Positions 1 to 7,311 of a stretch of 64,000 nt of DNA are shown one piece after another; position 1 is the first letter of the stretch, and each line of letters opens with the position of its first letter. The notes under the pieces are model-generated. The model did not search any database, was not told the origin of the DNA, and saw nothing but the letters and a program-made list of their open reading frames with translations. This stretch comes from JABMQF01 sp964563755 (GTDB taxonomy: Archaea; Nanobdellota; Nanobdellia; Woesearchaeales; UBA11576), in contig CAZLYC010000001.1 of assembly GCA_964563755.1 (NCBI GenBank), positions 1 to 64,000 of the forward strand, given 5' to 3'. Position numbers and translations under genes: made by a program.

Positions 1-755
1 TTCTGCATTATGTCCACTGCTGCAGTTACTATCTCTTTAGGGTCAAGCTGGCCCCATGACTCAACAGTGAAAATGAAATCAGTGCTCGACTCGTTCAGCT
101 TTATGTGCTGAGGGTCCACGTCTGTGCATGCTCCGCACAGATGGCATTTCAAAGCATTATCCTTGTCAATGACAAGTTCCTTGTTCTTGACAGAGTAAAC
201 ATCAACAGGGCAGGATGCAGCTACTGCATTCGGGTCCTCGACACCTTTCTTGACTTCAATCTCAGGCCTGTACTTGTAAAATGCGAGTCCTGGGCACCAC
301 TTCGCGTGTTCCTTGCCTTTTCCAAGGACAGCGACAGCCTCAAGCTCTAATGTCTGGCCTTTTATCATCTTTACAATCGGCATCTTATCATGGACTGGAA
401 CCACTTTTGGGTCTTTTGATTCCATCTCTGAAGCATAAGCAAAACCAGGTCCTTTTGATTTCATCGAAAGCTGGAGCTGGCATTTTGAGCAACCTTCTCC
501 CTTGCAAGTGCACTCTTCAGGCAATGTGTATGCCGAAAGGTCGGTCGTCAATGGAACTAGACCGAGACGATGAGCGATTATCTCATCATACAGCACTGAG
601 CTGTTCTTCCTTATCTCAACATCTTCTATGGCCATAGTCGGGACTTCGTCTGTTATCGTCTTCCTGAGCATATTCGCAAAAGCAGGGCTCGCGCCTTTCA
701 TCAGAAAGACAATCCTGTTCTGCTTCTTCTCGTTCAGTAATAGCTCGACTTCCAT
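1..755 (-). CDS. rpoD: DNA-directed RNA polymerase subunit D (Rpo3), 3' end cut by window edge
   Basis: Reading the minus strand from the ATG at 755 gives an open frame that runs off the left edge (about 250 residues visible). It matches archaeal RNA polymerase subunit D, the alpha-like assembly subunit that pairs with subunit L. The N-terminal assembly domain includes the segment AFANMLRKTITDEVPT near residue 26. There are two cysteine groups: C82, C84, C89 and C92, and C180, C202, C205 and C208. The second group (CPVDVY, then CHLCGAC) is ferredoxin-like and should hold a 4Fe-4S cluster, as in several archaeal subunit D proteins. It follows rps11 by 15 bases and ends the rps13-rps4-rps11-rpoD order typical of archaea. 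Identity is firm; only the C-terminus is missing. Confidence 0.95.
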   Translation of the reverse strand, partial: MEVELLLNEKKQNRIVFLMKGASPAFANMLRKTITDEVPTMAIEDVEIRKNSSVLYDEIIAHRLGLVPLTTDLSAYTLPEECTCKGEGCSKCQLQLSMKSKGPGFAYASEMESKDPKVVPVHDKMPIVKMIKGQTLELEAVAVLGKGKEHAKWCPGLAFYKYRPEIEVKKGVEDPNAVAASCPVDVYSVKNKELVIDKDNALKCHLCGACTDVDPQHIKLNESSTDFIFTVESWGQLDPKEIVTAAVDIMQ

Positions 756-770
756 AGTAGCATGAACTCC

Positions 771-1304
771 TTAGACCCTTCGTCCTCTTCGTCCGCCCTT
801 CTTCCTGCATCCATCATGTGGAACAGGTGTTACGTCCTGGATGACTCCTATCTTCAAGCCCATCCTTGACAATGCCCTAATCGCTGCCTGGGCGCCAGGT
901 CCTGGCGAATTAGTGCCAGAGTGTCCTCCGGGTGCTCGTATGTTAATATGAATTCCGTTTATCCCTCGCTCCATCGCAAGCTCTGCAGCTCTTTTCGCTG
1001 CCATCATGGCTGCTGTCGGGGATGACTCCATCCTGTCTGCCTTGACAACCTGTCCGCCAGATGTCCTTGCTATAGACTCGGTTCCGGTTATGTCTGTTAT
1101 GTGTATTATAGTATTGTTAAAAGATGAAAATATGTGGCAAAGGCCCCATCTTATCTGTCTCCTCTCAGGCCTCCTGTACTCTTCTCTCCTCTGTGCCTGT
1201 TCTGCAGGCTTTTCAGCAACAGGAGATTTCTCAGTAGCAGCAGCTTTCTCAGCAACATGGACTTTCTCTTGCACTTTTTCTTCCGGCTTCTTTTCGTCAA
1301 CCAT
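771..1304 (-). CDS. rps11: 30S ribosomal protein S11 (uS11)
   Basis: A 177-residue protein of the small ribosomal subunit platform. The conserved S11 body starts near residue 50 (IRWGLCHIFSSFNNTIIHIT) and ends with the invariant HDGCRKKGGRRGRRV type tail. Archaeal S11 is usually about 130 residues. The extra length is an N-terminal extension of about 45 residues rich in Glu, Lys and Ala, probably disordered. It lies 2 bases downstream of rps4 and 15 bases upstream of rpoD, in the conserved archaeal gene order. Identity is certain; the function of the extension is unknown. Confidence 0.97.
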   Translation of the reverse strand: MVDEKKPEEKVQEKVHVAEKAAATEKSPVAEKPAEQAQRREEYRRPERRQIRWGLCHIFSSFNNTIIHITDITGTESIARTSGGQVVKADRMESSPTAAMMAAKRAAELAMERGINGIHINIRAPGGHSGTNSPGPGAQAAIRALSRMGLKIGVIQDVTPVPHDGCRKKGGRRGRRV

Positions 1305-1306
1305 TT

Positions 1307-2005
1307 TTACTTGCCACTCTCTGCAGGTTTTGCTTCCTTCTTTTCCACTTTCTTCTCTACCCTGGGAGCATTCTCTCTCCTCGGGGCAGGTCTTCTTTTC
1401 TTGTCATCTCTCCTGCCGAATTTCTTTTCCTGACTCTGAGCTTTTTTCTCTTCGAGAATCCTCTCTCTGGACTCCTTAGCCTTAACATCCCTTGCAGCAA
1501 TCCTTTCCGGATGCTCGGGATCAAAAAGACCCGAAGATGTCCTGAATGATATCTGACCCTCTTCGCTCAAAGGGACCATGTATGATGGTGATGTTATTAC
1601 CTTGCCTGCTACGCAGATGTGCTCGTGAGTTATGAACTGCCTTGCCTGTTTCATCGAGTTAGCGAGACTTTTCTTGTAGACTAGAGTCTGCAATCTCCTT
1701 TCAAGTATATCACGCAGTGATATTGAAAGGATAGTATCGAGAACACCCTCTTGCTTGAGGAAACCAAGTCTTTTGAGTCTTGCCAAGAGAAGCTCTTTCT
1801 CTTTTTCTGCCTGAAGACCTGAAAGAGTGACTAGTTTCTTTGCCTGTGATGTGGCATCCCTGAGTATTGCGCGCATCTTCCATATCTCTTTTCTGTTCTT
1901 GAAGCCGTATTCTTCGACTAAGGCTTTCTCTTCCTCAATCCTTTCGCGCTTCCATGGATGCGCAGGAGTCTCATACTTTTTTCGATGTTTTTTTGGGCTT
2001 CCCAT
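1307..2005 (-). CDS. rps4: 30S ribosomal protein S4 (uS4)
   Basis: A 232-residue uS4, which binds 16S rRNA early in small subunit assembly. It begins MGSPKKHRKKYETP, a typical archaeal S4 start, and contains the S4 RNA-binding domain around residues 105-165 (RRLQTLVYKKSLANSMKQAR, then ITHEHICVAGKVITSPSYMV). The last 45 or so residues form a Lys/Arg/Glu-rich tail beyond the usual end of archaeal S4. The gene is 16 bases downstream of rps13 and almost touches rps11. Identity is certain. Confidence 0.97.
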   Translation of the reverse strand: MGSPKKHRKKYETPAHPWKRERIEEEKALVEEYGFKNRKEIWKMRAILRDATSQAKKLVTLSGLQAEKEKELLLARLKRLGFLKQEGVLDTILSISLRDILERRLQTLVYKKSLANSMKQARQFITHEHICVAGKVITSPSYMVPLSEEGQISFRTSSGLFDPEHPERIAARDVKAKESRERILEEKKAQSQEKKFGRRDDKKRRPAPRRENAPRVEKKVEKKEAKPAESGK

Positions 2006-2021
2006 TTTTTTTTTCCGCTAT

Positions 2022-2594
2022 TTACTTTTTCTTTCCGCCTTTATCTCCGCCTTTGGCTCCAGCGTCTTTAGCTGCAGGAGCGGCAGTCTTTGCTCTCGTA
2101 ACTCCGAGACCTGACTTGCCCTTGTTCTTCCTGAAGTTGCTCTTGGTGCTCTGACCCCTGACTGGCTGTCCAATCATGTGCCTGACTCCCTTGTAGCAGC
2201 GGATCTTCTTCATGAGCTTGATATCATTATCGACCTGGACTCTTAGGTCTGTACCTATCATGTGCAAATCGACACCTTTCTCGTATTCCTTTCTCCTGTT
2301 CATCATCCAGTTAGGTATGCCGTAACTGACAGGGTCTAAAAGTATACTCTCGAGTTTCTTGATTTCATCGATGGTCAGCTCTCCAACAATCTTGAGCCTG
2401 TTTATGCCGCAAGTATGGCATATCGCATTCGAGAACATGAAACTTACGCCTCTTATCTTTCGTAAAGCAGTGTATAACGGCCTAGAACCATCAATATCTG
2501 TCTCCGCTATCCTGACTATGTGCCTGTAATCCTTTTTCGGCTGCTGAAACGGTGGTTTAAACGACTTTTGTTCTGCCATTTTTGCTCTAAACAT
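2022..2594 (-). CDS. rps13: 30S ribosomal protein S13 (uS13)
   Basis: uS13, a small subunit head protein that contacts the large subunit and tRNA. The core is clear: RHIVRIAETDIDGSRPLYTA near the N-terminus, then GVSFMFSNAICHTCGI, and the C-terminal RCYKGVRHMIGQPVRGQST before a basic Ala/Lys/Gly tail. The open frame allows 190 residues; a second ATG at 2579 (MAEQKSF) gives 185. The TATA-like box at 2627-2635 places the transcript start near 2603, so either start is possible. It is the first gene of the rps13-rps4-rps11-rpoD cluster. Confidence 0.96.
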   Translation of the reverse strand: MFRAKMAEQKSFKPPFQQPKKDYRHIVRIAETDIDGSRPLYTALRKIRGVSFMFSNAICHTCGINRLKIVGELTIDEIKKLESILLDPVSYGIPNWMMNRRKEYEKGVDLHMIGTDLRVQVDNDIKLMKKIRCYKGVRHMIGQPVRGQSTKSNFRKNKGKSGLGVTRAKTAAPAAKDAGAKGGDKGGKKK

Positions 2595-2626
2595 CCTTTT
2601 ACTCGGTCAAATAGGCTTAGAAGGCG

Positions 2627-2635
2627 GTATTTATC
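2627..2635 (-). promoter_or_regulatory. TATA-like box for rps13 cluster
   Basis: The minus strand reads GATAAATAC here, about 30 bases before the rps13 start codon, the usual distance for an archaeal TATA box with a short leader. No other promoter-like sequence is obvious between rps13 and tRNA-His. Confidence 0.5.
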
Positions 2636-2764
2636 GATTTGAATCGATTTAAACCCTGAAATCGCCCAAAAAGCCTTTGAACTCGGGTTCTTTGATGATG
2701 TTGATGAATTTTATGAGATTTATAAAAGTATTGAATTCGTGAATTTGTTTAAAAAAAAGATGAG

Positions 2765-2854
2765 GGCGGTGGCCGGGATTTGAACCCGGACTCAAGGATT
2801 TCTGCACATAATGTGCCACAGTCCTTTGTGCTGCCAGGTTACACCACTACCGCC
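2765..2854 (-). tRNA. tRNA-His (GTG), with 16-base intron
   Basis: The minus strand folds as a tRNA. The acceptor strand begins GGCGGTAG and ends CCACCGCC, with an encoded G(-1) facing C73, the histidine hallmark. The T arm is CCGGG TTCAAAT CCCGG. The anticodon stem AAGGA/TCCTT is perfect but encloses 23 bases instead of 7. Removing 16 bases that carry the hairpin CACAT/ATGTG leaves loop CTGTG plus two bases, anticodon GTG. The intron sits at 36/37 or 37/38, next to the usual archaeal site. Position 6-67 is an A-C mismatch in the acceptor stem. Total 90 bases, mature 74. Confidence 0.9.
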
Positions 2855-2945
2855 ATCTTATTGTTTTGGCGAGCATAAACTGCTTATAAAGGTTTTGATT
2901 ACTCAAGAAAAACTCAAGAAAACGCACCAAACAGAAAATATGCAA

Positions 2946-3491
2946 TCATAATTGCGCGGGCTTTGCCTTGTTCTTCCTCTCCCAGATGAAATCCTGAATC
3001 TTGTAGAAGAAATAAGGCGCGCTGAAACAGACCAAGTATATTATACTAAGACCTACAGCACTGTGAGGATTCTCGTTATTTATCAGTTCATTGAAACGAT
3101 TCGCGACACTGACCATTATGTAGACCGTCAACAATGCTATTGCCGGGATGAAAACACCAGCAACTATGTGATGGCTCTGGTCAACATGCTCGATGTCCTT
3201 TAAGATGACATTGAACATAGCTCCGAAAACAACACCGACAACACCAAGTATTATGAAAAGCTGTGTGGAGTTCAGTATCATCAAGAAAGGAATAAGCGTG
3301 ACTGCAATAAGAAGGTTGCCGATAATAGCGACGACAAGACCGACCCAGTAAAGTATAGGATGGGCGCCGAACGCAAAATCCTCATGCTTCTGGATTTTTT
3401 CCTGAGAATACATGATGTTCAAAGTCTTCTCTATATCTTCCTCGCTCCACCCCTTCTCAACTAGCCTCGCGTAAAGACTTTTCGGCATCAT
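2946..3491 (-). CDS. four-helix membrane protein with N-terminal GWS helix motif
   Basis: Not assigned to a named family. The protein starts with a short amphipathic segment (KSLYARLVEKGWSEEDIEKT), then has four hydrophobic stretches that look like membrane helices (WVGLVVAIIGNLLIAVTLIP, then FIILGVVGVVFGAMFNVIL, VAGVFIPAIALLTVYIMV, and a last one near the C-terminus), ending in a basic tail. The open frame could start at 3539. ATG 3491 or 3488 is preferred because a TATA-like TTTATTAA lies about 25 bases before it, giving a leaderless transcript. It is the last gene of the Sec61-beta/NAC run of genes. The GW-x4-I helix motif recurs at the C-terminus of the surface protein at 35964-37547. Confidence 0.65.
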   Translation of the reverse strand: MMPKSLYARLVEKGWSEEDIEKTLNIMYSQEKIQKHEDFAFGAHPILYWVGLVVAIIGNLLIAVTLIPFLMILNSTQLFIILGVVGVVFGAMFNVILKDIEHVDQSHHIVAGVFIPAIALLTVYIMVSVANRFNELINNENPHSAVGLSIIYLVCFSAPYFFYKIQDFIWERKNKAKPAQL

Positions 3492-3548
3492 GAGCGATAA
3501 GCTAGAACCATTAATAAAGGTTTTCCTAGAGAAATACATTCCTTAGAA

Positions 3549-4010
3549 TTATTGCTGCACAGGGTTTATCATTCCCTGGATATGCGCATAGAAATCCTTG
3601 GTCTGCTTGAAATAATCAGTTATTATGTCGATATCAATCTTGAATGTCTCATCCTCGACAGTGATGGTCATGGCGACGTGCCTCCTGAACTCGCATTCCC
3701 TCGAGAAATCAGCCTTGCTTACCTTCCTCATCCTTATGAAGAACTCCGCGAATTTAGGTATGAACTCATCCTTTGGAAAAAGCTCCTTCGCAAGATTGGC
3801 CTTGGGGATGGGAGCTGTAGGAACAGTCTCAATCTTACCCTGCTCTTTAAGGTGCTCAAGAAGCGCTGTAAGGCTGAAGTCTATGGCGTTTATCAGGCGC
3901 TCTATTATGTGTTTTATGACGTCGCATGTCCTTGTATACTTCAGACTGACGAATATAAGATGGTCTGCTCTCTTTAGCTCCTCGTTCGCTGCTTCAAGAT
4001 AATCGCTCAT
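3549..4010 (-). CDS. small helical protein, HEPN-like, unknown function
   Basis: A 153-residue cytosolic protein with no recognised catalytic signature. It opens with a long amphipathic helix (EAANEELKRADHLIFVSLKY), has a second helix with RTCDVIKH near residue 27, and ends in an alternating region (VAMTITVEDETFKIDIDIIT). The size and helix pattern resemble the neighbouring 4027-4461 protein and recall HEPN-type helical bundles, but I do not see a convincing RNase HEPN motif. It lies in the operon headed by Sec61-beta and NAC, which hints at a role around the ribosome or the translocon. That is inference from position. Confidence 0.6.
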   Translation of the reverse strand: MSDYLEAANEELKRADHLIFVSLKYTRTCDVIKHIIERLINAIDFSLTALLEHLKEQGKIETVPTAPIPKANLAKELFPKDEFIPKFAEFFIRMRKVSKADFSRECEFRRHVAMTITVEDETFKIDIDIITDYFKQTKDFYAHIQGMINPVQQ

Positions 4011-4026
4011 ATTATGCCCTTTAAAC

Positions 4027-4461
4027 CTATTCTCTCAACATCTTATCAAGCTTTTCAATAAATAAACGTGCCCTGAATAAATAGTTTTTCATGCTTTGGG
4101 GTGAAATCTCGCTACAATTGTAATTCTCATCGCAAATCACGTACTTTTCCTTCCTCGCGAACTCTACTGGACTTGCTTTGTGCTGCTTCACTATATTATT
4201 AATAGAGACAACGAGATTGAACTCGTCATCATTGATGCCTTTCGCACATCCCCTGAAACTCTCGAAAAGAGAGTCGAAATCATTGCCTCCTGCCTTTTTT
4301 TTATTCAGCATGAACGCCTCGATGCCGCTTGACAATGCTGAAAATATGTCGCCTGCGATGCCAAGCAGCAATCTTTGGTCTTTAACCAGAGGATACGTGC
4401 TTATCAGCATGTGTTCTGCGAGCTGCAAACTGTGCCTTGAACGCAACAGAAGCTCATCCAT
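4027..4461 (-). CDS. small helical protein, HEPN-like, unknown function
   Basis: A 144-residue helical protein. It starts MDELLLRSRHSLQLAEHMLI, then has a helix with GIAGDIFSALSSGIEAFM and a C-terminal segment with SMKNYLFRARLFIEKLDKML. The start is uncertain: a GTG at 4482 would add seven residues and nearly touches the NAC stop, and it overlaps an AGGTG that could act as a ribosome binding site for the ATG. Like its neighbour, it looks like an antiparallel helical bundle of the HEPN size class, without a clear nuclease motif. It sits 4-25 bases after NAC in the same direction, so it is almost surely co-transcribed. Confidence 0.6.
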   Translation of the reverse strand: MDELLLRSRHSLQLAEHMLISTYPLVKDQRLLLGIAGDIFSALSSGIEAFMLNKKKAGGNDFDSLFESFRGCAKGINDDEFNLVVSINNIVKQHKASPVEFARKEKYVICDENYNCSEISPQSMKNYLFRARLFIEKLDKMLRE

Positions 4462-4485
4462 CGACGGCAAAGTGCAGAACACCTA

Positions 4486-4824
4486 TCACTTCTGCAGCGA
4501 CATTATCGCAGCAGCAAGATCTCCTTTATTCTTGGCAATCGCATCTTTTGCCTCTTCCTCAGAAACACCTGCCTGGTCCATGACAGTCTTTATGTCATCA
4601 TCCCTTATCTCGGGTTCTGAAGAAACAGCTCTTTCCTCTATATTGCCGACAACCTGTATTGATTCCTGCCCCATCATGTTCACTTTCGAGACCTGAGGAT
4701 TAGAAATCACAAGCTCCTTGTCGGGAGTCCTGATTATCACTTCAATAGCATCAATCTCTGTCTGCTGTATTCCTAGCCTTCGCATGGCCTGAGCCATCTG
4801 ACGAGGATTCATTCCAGGTATCAT
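4486..4824 (-). CDS. nac: nascent polypeptide-associated complex protein (aNAC)
   Basis: A 112-residue archaeal NAC, a ribosome-bound homodimeric chaperone that meets nascent chains at the exit tunnel. It starts MIPGMNPRQMAQAMRRLGI, as most archaeal NACs do, has the beta-barrel NAC domain (residues about 18-65, with SNPQVSKVNMMGQESIQVVG), and ends with a UBA domain (DDIKTVMDQAGVSEEEAKDA). Length is normal. It is directly downstream of Sec61-beta with a 1-base gap, so targeting and translocation factors share a transcript. Confidence 0.93.
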   Translation of the reverse strand: MIPGMNPRQMAQAMRRLGIQQTEIDAIEVIIRTPDKELVISNPQVSKVNMMGQESIQVVGNIEERAVSSEPEIRDDDIKTVMDQAGVSEEEAKDAIAKNKGDLAAAIMSLQK

Positions 4825-4825
4825 T

Positions 4826-5002
4826 TTACCCCAGGCCTAAAAAGGAATTGGCCTGCATGTGCAAAAGAATGATTATGACAGTAATAACTATCGCGAGGAT
4901 TATGACGTGACCTGGCTTAAGCTCTACCTTCGAGGTATAATCATCAAAATACCTTGTCAAACCGCCCATACCGGACGGAAGATTGATCTTATCCTTTGCC
5001 AT
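4826..5002 (-). CDS. preprotein translocase subunit Sec61-beta (archaeal SecG)
   Basis: A 58-residue single-helix membrane protein. It starts MAKDKINLPSGMGGLTRYFD, the conserved Sec61-beta cytosolic segment, and continues with LKPGHVIILAIVITVIIILL as the tail-anchor helix. It is the small non-essential subunit of the SecYE-beta channel. The stop codon is at 4826-4828 and the NAC start follows at once. A TATA-like TTTATAAA at 5026-5033 puts the transcript start at the ATG, so the message is probably leaderless. Confidence 0.93.
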   Translation of the reverse strand: MAKDKINLPSGMGGLTRYFDDYTSKVELKPGHVIILAIVITVIIILLHMQANSFLGLG

Positions 5003-5025
5003 CAGGAAAAAGGAAATGCAGGATG

Positions 5026-5033
5026 TTTATAAA
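5026..5033 (-). promoter_or_regulatory. TATA box of the Sec61-beta/NAC operon
   Basis: TTTATAAA centred about 27 bases before the Sec61-beta start codon on the minus strand. This spacing predicts a leaderless transcript. Confidence 0.6.
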
Positions 5034-5078
5034 GCTTATTGAAACGGCGCACTTGAAACAGCGAGATAAAAAGCTAGG

Positions 5079-5086
5079 TTTTTAAA
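5079..5086 (+). promoter_or_regulatory. TATA box of RNase P RNA
   Basis: TTTTTAAA lies about 28 bases before the predicted 5' end of the RNase P RNA at 5111, the expected spacing for an archaeal promoter. Confidence 0.6.
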
Positions 5087-5110
5087 CAAGTCCTGACCAA
5101 TAAAACAGCG

Positions 5111-5440
5111 TAGGGCCACCAATTGACAAACGGAGCTTTCCTGTCAAAGGGAAAGCGCTGAGGAAAGTCCGCCCACTTAAGCAGCCACTTGTGAAAGCAA
5201 GAACGGGAAACTGTTGGCAACAGCTCAGAAACGAAGCCCCCTCTTCGGTAGGATGAAGGTCGCGAAGTCACTGGCGACAGTGATGAGATAACCACCGGAC
5301 GTTCGGAAAGGAATGGATTAAACGGCTAGACCTGGCTTGTGCAAGTCAGATTTACTGACGCTAAGTAGAATGTCAATAAAGACCATCGACCTCACATGTT
5401 GAGGTTTTGGGTCTTACAGAAGGCGGCTTACGGTGGCCTT
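5111..5440 (+). ncRNA. rnpB: RNase P RNA (archaeal)
   Basis: The catalytic RNA that removes tRNA 5' leaders. The universal core motifs are present in order: GAGGAAAGTCCGCC at about 5158-5171 (CR I region) and ACAGAAGGCGGCTTA at about 5416-5430 (CR V region). The ends pair as helix P1: GGCCACC at 5114-5120 with GGTGGCC at 5432-5438. The roughly 330-base length is normal for archaeal type A RNA. A T-containing stretch (CTATTTT) follows the 3' end. It faces a convergent gene on the other strand. Confidence 0.93.
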
Positions 5441-5462
5441 ACACCTATTTTAGAAATACAAA

Positions 5463-6164
5463 TCATTCCAGATTCTTCAACATACCAAGAAGCTCCACTG
5501 CTCTCTTAGGATTGCCGCGCCCGACAGGAAAATAACAAGGGATCACCTTAGAACCAGAAGATACAGAAGGCAAATCATAAGTAATCAATTTTTTGTTCTT
5601 CTTTGATTCGTTGTAATAGTCTGACAGCCTTATCTTTGTCTTTGATAACCTCTCAAAAGGAATCAGGCCGAACGCAACTATATACCTCGGCTTTACTATC
5701 TCAATCTCGCGCTCCAAGACTGGTAGGAAAAGAGATATCTTCTCGGAATCTGGGAGAGTGGCATCATGGCCTGTCCATTTGACTATGTTTGTTATGTAGA
5801 AATCTCTCTCTTTCAGGAAATCCAGAACTTCATCCGTGAAACCGAGAGACCATTCTCCGCCGGACTTTATCGATTCTATTGATTGCATGAGTAAATCATC
5901 AAAAAGCCCTGCCCTGTGGAATATCCTCCACACCTGCTTTGTGCCGATGAAAGGAAATCTCGGACCCTTCCATGAAGGGCTAGAACTTATGTTCCTCGCA
6001 GTCGGATTGATGAAGACGAACATCACTTTAGGACGTGAGCACTTACCATTACCAACAATAGGCATCAGGCTGTTCTTCGGAAAATGCTTCCTGTTTATGA
6101 CATCCACATGACGCCAGAGAGAATCGAGATTGTCTATACCTGACAGAGAGTCCCCAGAGGGCAT
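5463..6164 (-). CDS. uracil-DNA glycosylase superfamily protein
   Basis: A 233-residue protein of the uracil-DNA glycosylase fold. Near residue 50 it has VMFVFINPTARNISSSPSWK, matching the loop that positions the substrate in UDG families. The middle has YITNIVKWTGHDATLP and YIVAFGLIPFERLSK, and near the C-terminus CYFPVGRGNPKRAV occupies the place of the usual HPS-type loop. There is no cysteine group of the family 4 Fe-S type at the N-terminus. Whether it excises uracil, another base, or is a divergent relative cannot be told. It begins 2 bases after the THUMP methyltransferase stop, so the two are probably co-transcribed. Confidence 0.75.
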   Translation of the reverse strand: MPSGDSLSGIDNLDSLWRHVDVINRKHFPKNSLMPIVGNGKCSRPKVMFVFINPTARNISSSPSWKGPRFPFIGTKQVWRIFHRAGLFDDLLMQSIESIKSGGEWSLGFTDEVLDFLKERDFYITNIVKWTGHDATLPDSEKISLFLPVLEREIEIVKPRYIVAFGLIPFERLSKTKIRLSDYYNESKKNKKLITYDLPSVSSGSKVIPCYFPVGRGNPKRAVELLGMLKNLE

Positions 6165-6165
6165 A

Positions 6166-7311
6166 CTACTTCTCCCTCTCGAAAATCAGTATGTTGAACT
6201 CTTCCTTACCTTGGAAGAATGAGAAATTAGACTTCAGTACAAAATTATGGCGCTGCGCATGGTTAAGTATCTGCTTGTAATTCTTCGTAAGCATCACTAT
6301 CCTGCCGTCTTTCTTCATGATGAACTCAGCAGTATAGAACAATTCCTGGAAAATCTTGTCCATACCTTTATCTGTCAAGAGACGGGATGCTTTTGGAGGG
6401 TTTGATACCATACGGTCAACAGAATTCTTCTCAAACTTCGTGTCGAGCCACTCAACGTCCATCCTCGTGAAGGTCAGCTGCTTGTTTATGCCAGCAACTT
6501 TAGCGTTCTTCTCAGACGCCTTGACATAGCGATGCTGTGAATCTGAAGCGGTTATCCCTGCAGGGTCTTCTGAGAACTTGTCGTTCTTCGCAAAGAACTT
6601 ATCAAAATCAATCTTCTTGAGCTGAGGAAATTTCAAAAATGCAAAATTATCCTTATTATAATAATTCACAGGCTTGCCTGAGATATACAACGCCGCCTCT
6701 ATCGCGACAGTTCCTGAATGCGCGAACGGGTCGAGCATAGACATGCCTTTTTTGAAACCAGAAAGACGGACCAATGCGTAAGCGACAGTCGCTCTTATCG
6801 AATCAGCGAGCGCGAAAATGCGATAGTTCCTCTTGCTTAGGTCAAACCCTGCAAAATCAACACCAAAATAATAATCATCATCTATGACATATATGAAGAA
6901 AGTCACGTCGGGATTCTCAAGATTCACCTTAGTTCCCTTGTGCTTTTCGTATATCACACCACCAATCTCGCGCTCAGACTCCATGCTGTCTACAACACCA
7001 TCATCCACCATCATGCTACGGACAGCAAAACTGCCTGAAAGCCAGTCAGAAAGGTCAATCTTGCCTATGGCCGCGAGGATGTCATCAAGATTCTTGGCCT
7101 TGCCTGAATCGAGAAGGCAGAGTATCTTTATTGCGGACTGCGAACGATAGCACAATGTGCAGAAATCCTCCCACTTCTTTGTATCGAAAATCGCGACAGA
7201 ACGCTCAAGCATGCAATCAGCACCTATGAGCTCCTTTATCTCCTTGCCAGAAACAGCCTCAAGACCCGGATGAGTTATTATTGCCCCTTTCATCATGTTT
7301 TTTTCCGTCAC
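6166..7311 (-). CDS. THUMP-domain RNA methyltransferase (Trm14/TrmN-like)
   Basis: A 381-residue SAM-dependent methyltransferase with an N-terminal THUMP RNA-binding domain (about residues 60-160; YYFGVDFAGFDLSKRNYRIF marks its end) and a Rossmann domain. Motif I is LDPFAHSGTVAIEAALY and motif IV is VSNPPKAS, in place of the N/DPPY of N2-guanine methyltransferases. The family modifies G6 or nearby positions of tRNA acceptor stems, so m2G in tRNA is the likely product. The NPPK variant and the shortened N-terminus leave the exact target open. The frame can start at GTG 7311, overlapping the gyrA stop by 4 bases, or at ATG 7296. Confidence 0.8.
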   Translation of the reverse strand: MTEKNMMKGAIITHPGLEAVSGKEIKELIGADCMLERSVAIFDTKKWEDFCTLCYRSQSAIKILCLLDSGKAKNLDDILAAIGKIDLSDWLSGSFAVRSMMVDDGVVDSMESEREIGGVIYEKHKGTKVNLENPDVTFFIYVIDDDYYFGVDFAGFDLSKRNYRIFALADSIRATVAYALVRLSGFKKGMSMLDPFAHSGTVAIEAALYISGKPVNYYNKDNFAFLKFPQLKKIDFDKFFAKNDKFSEDPAGITASDSQHRYVKASEKNAKVAGINKQLTFTRMDVEWLDTKFEKNSVDRMVSNPPKASRLLTDKGMDKIFQELFYTAEFIMKKDGRIVMLTKNYKQILNHAQRHNFVLKSNFSFFQGKEEFNILIFEREK

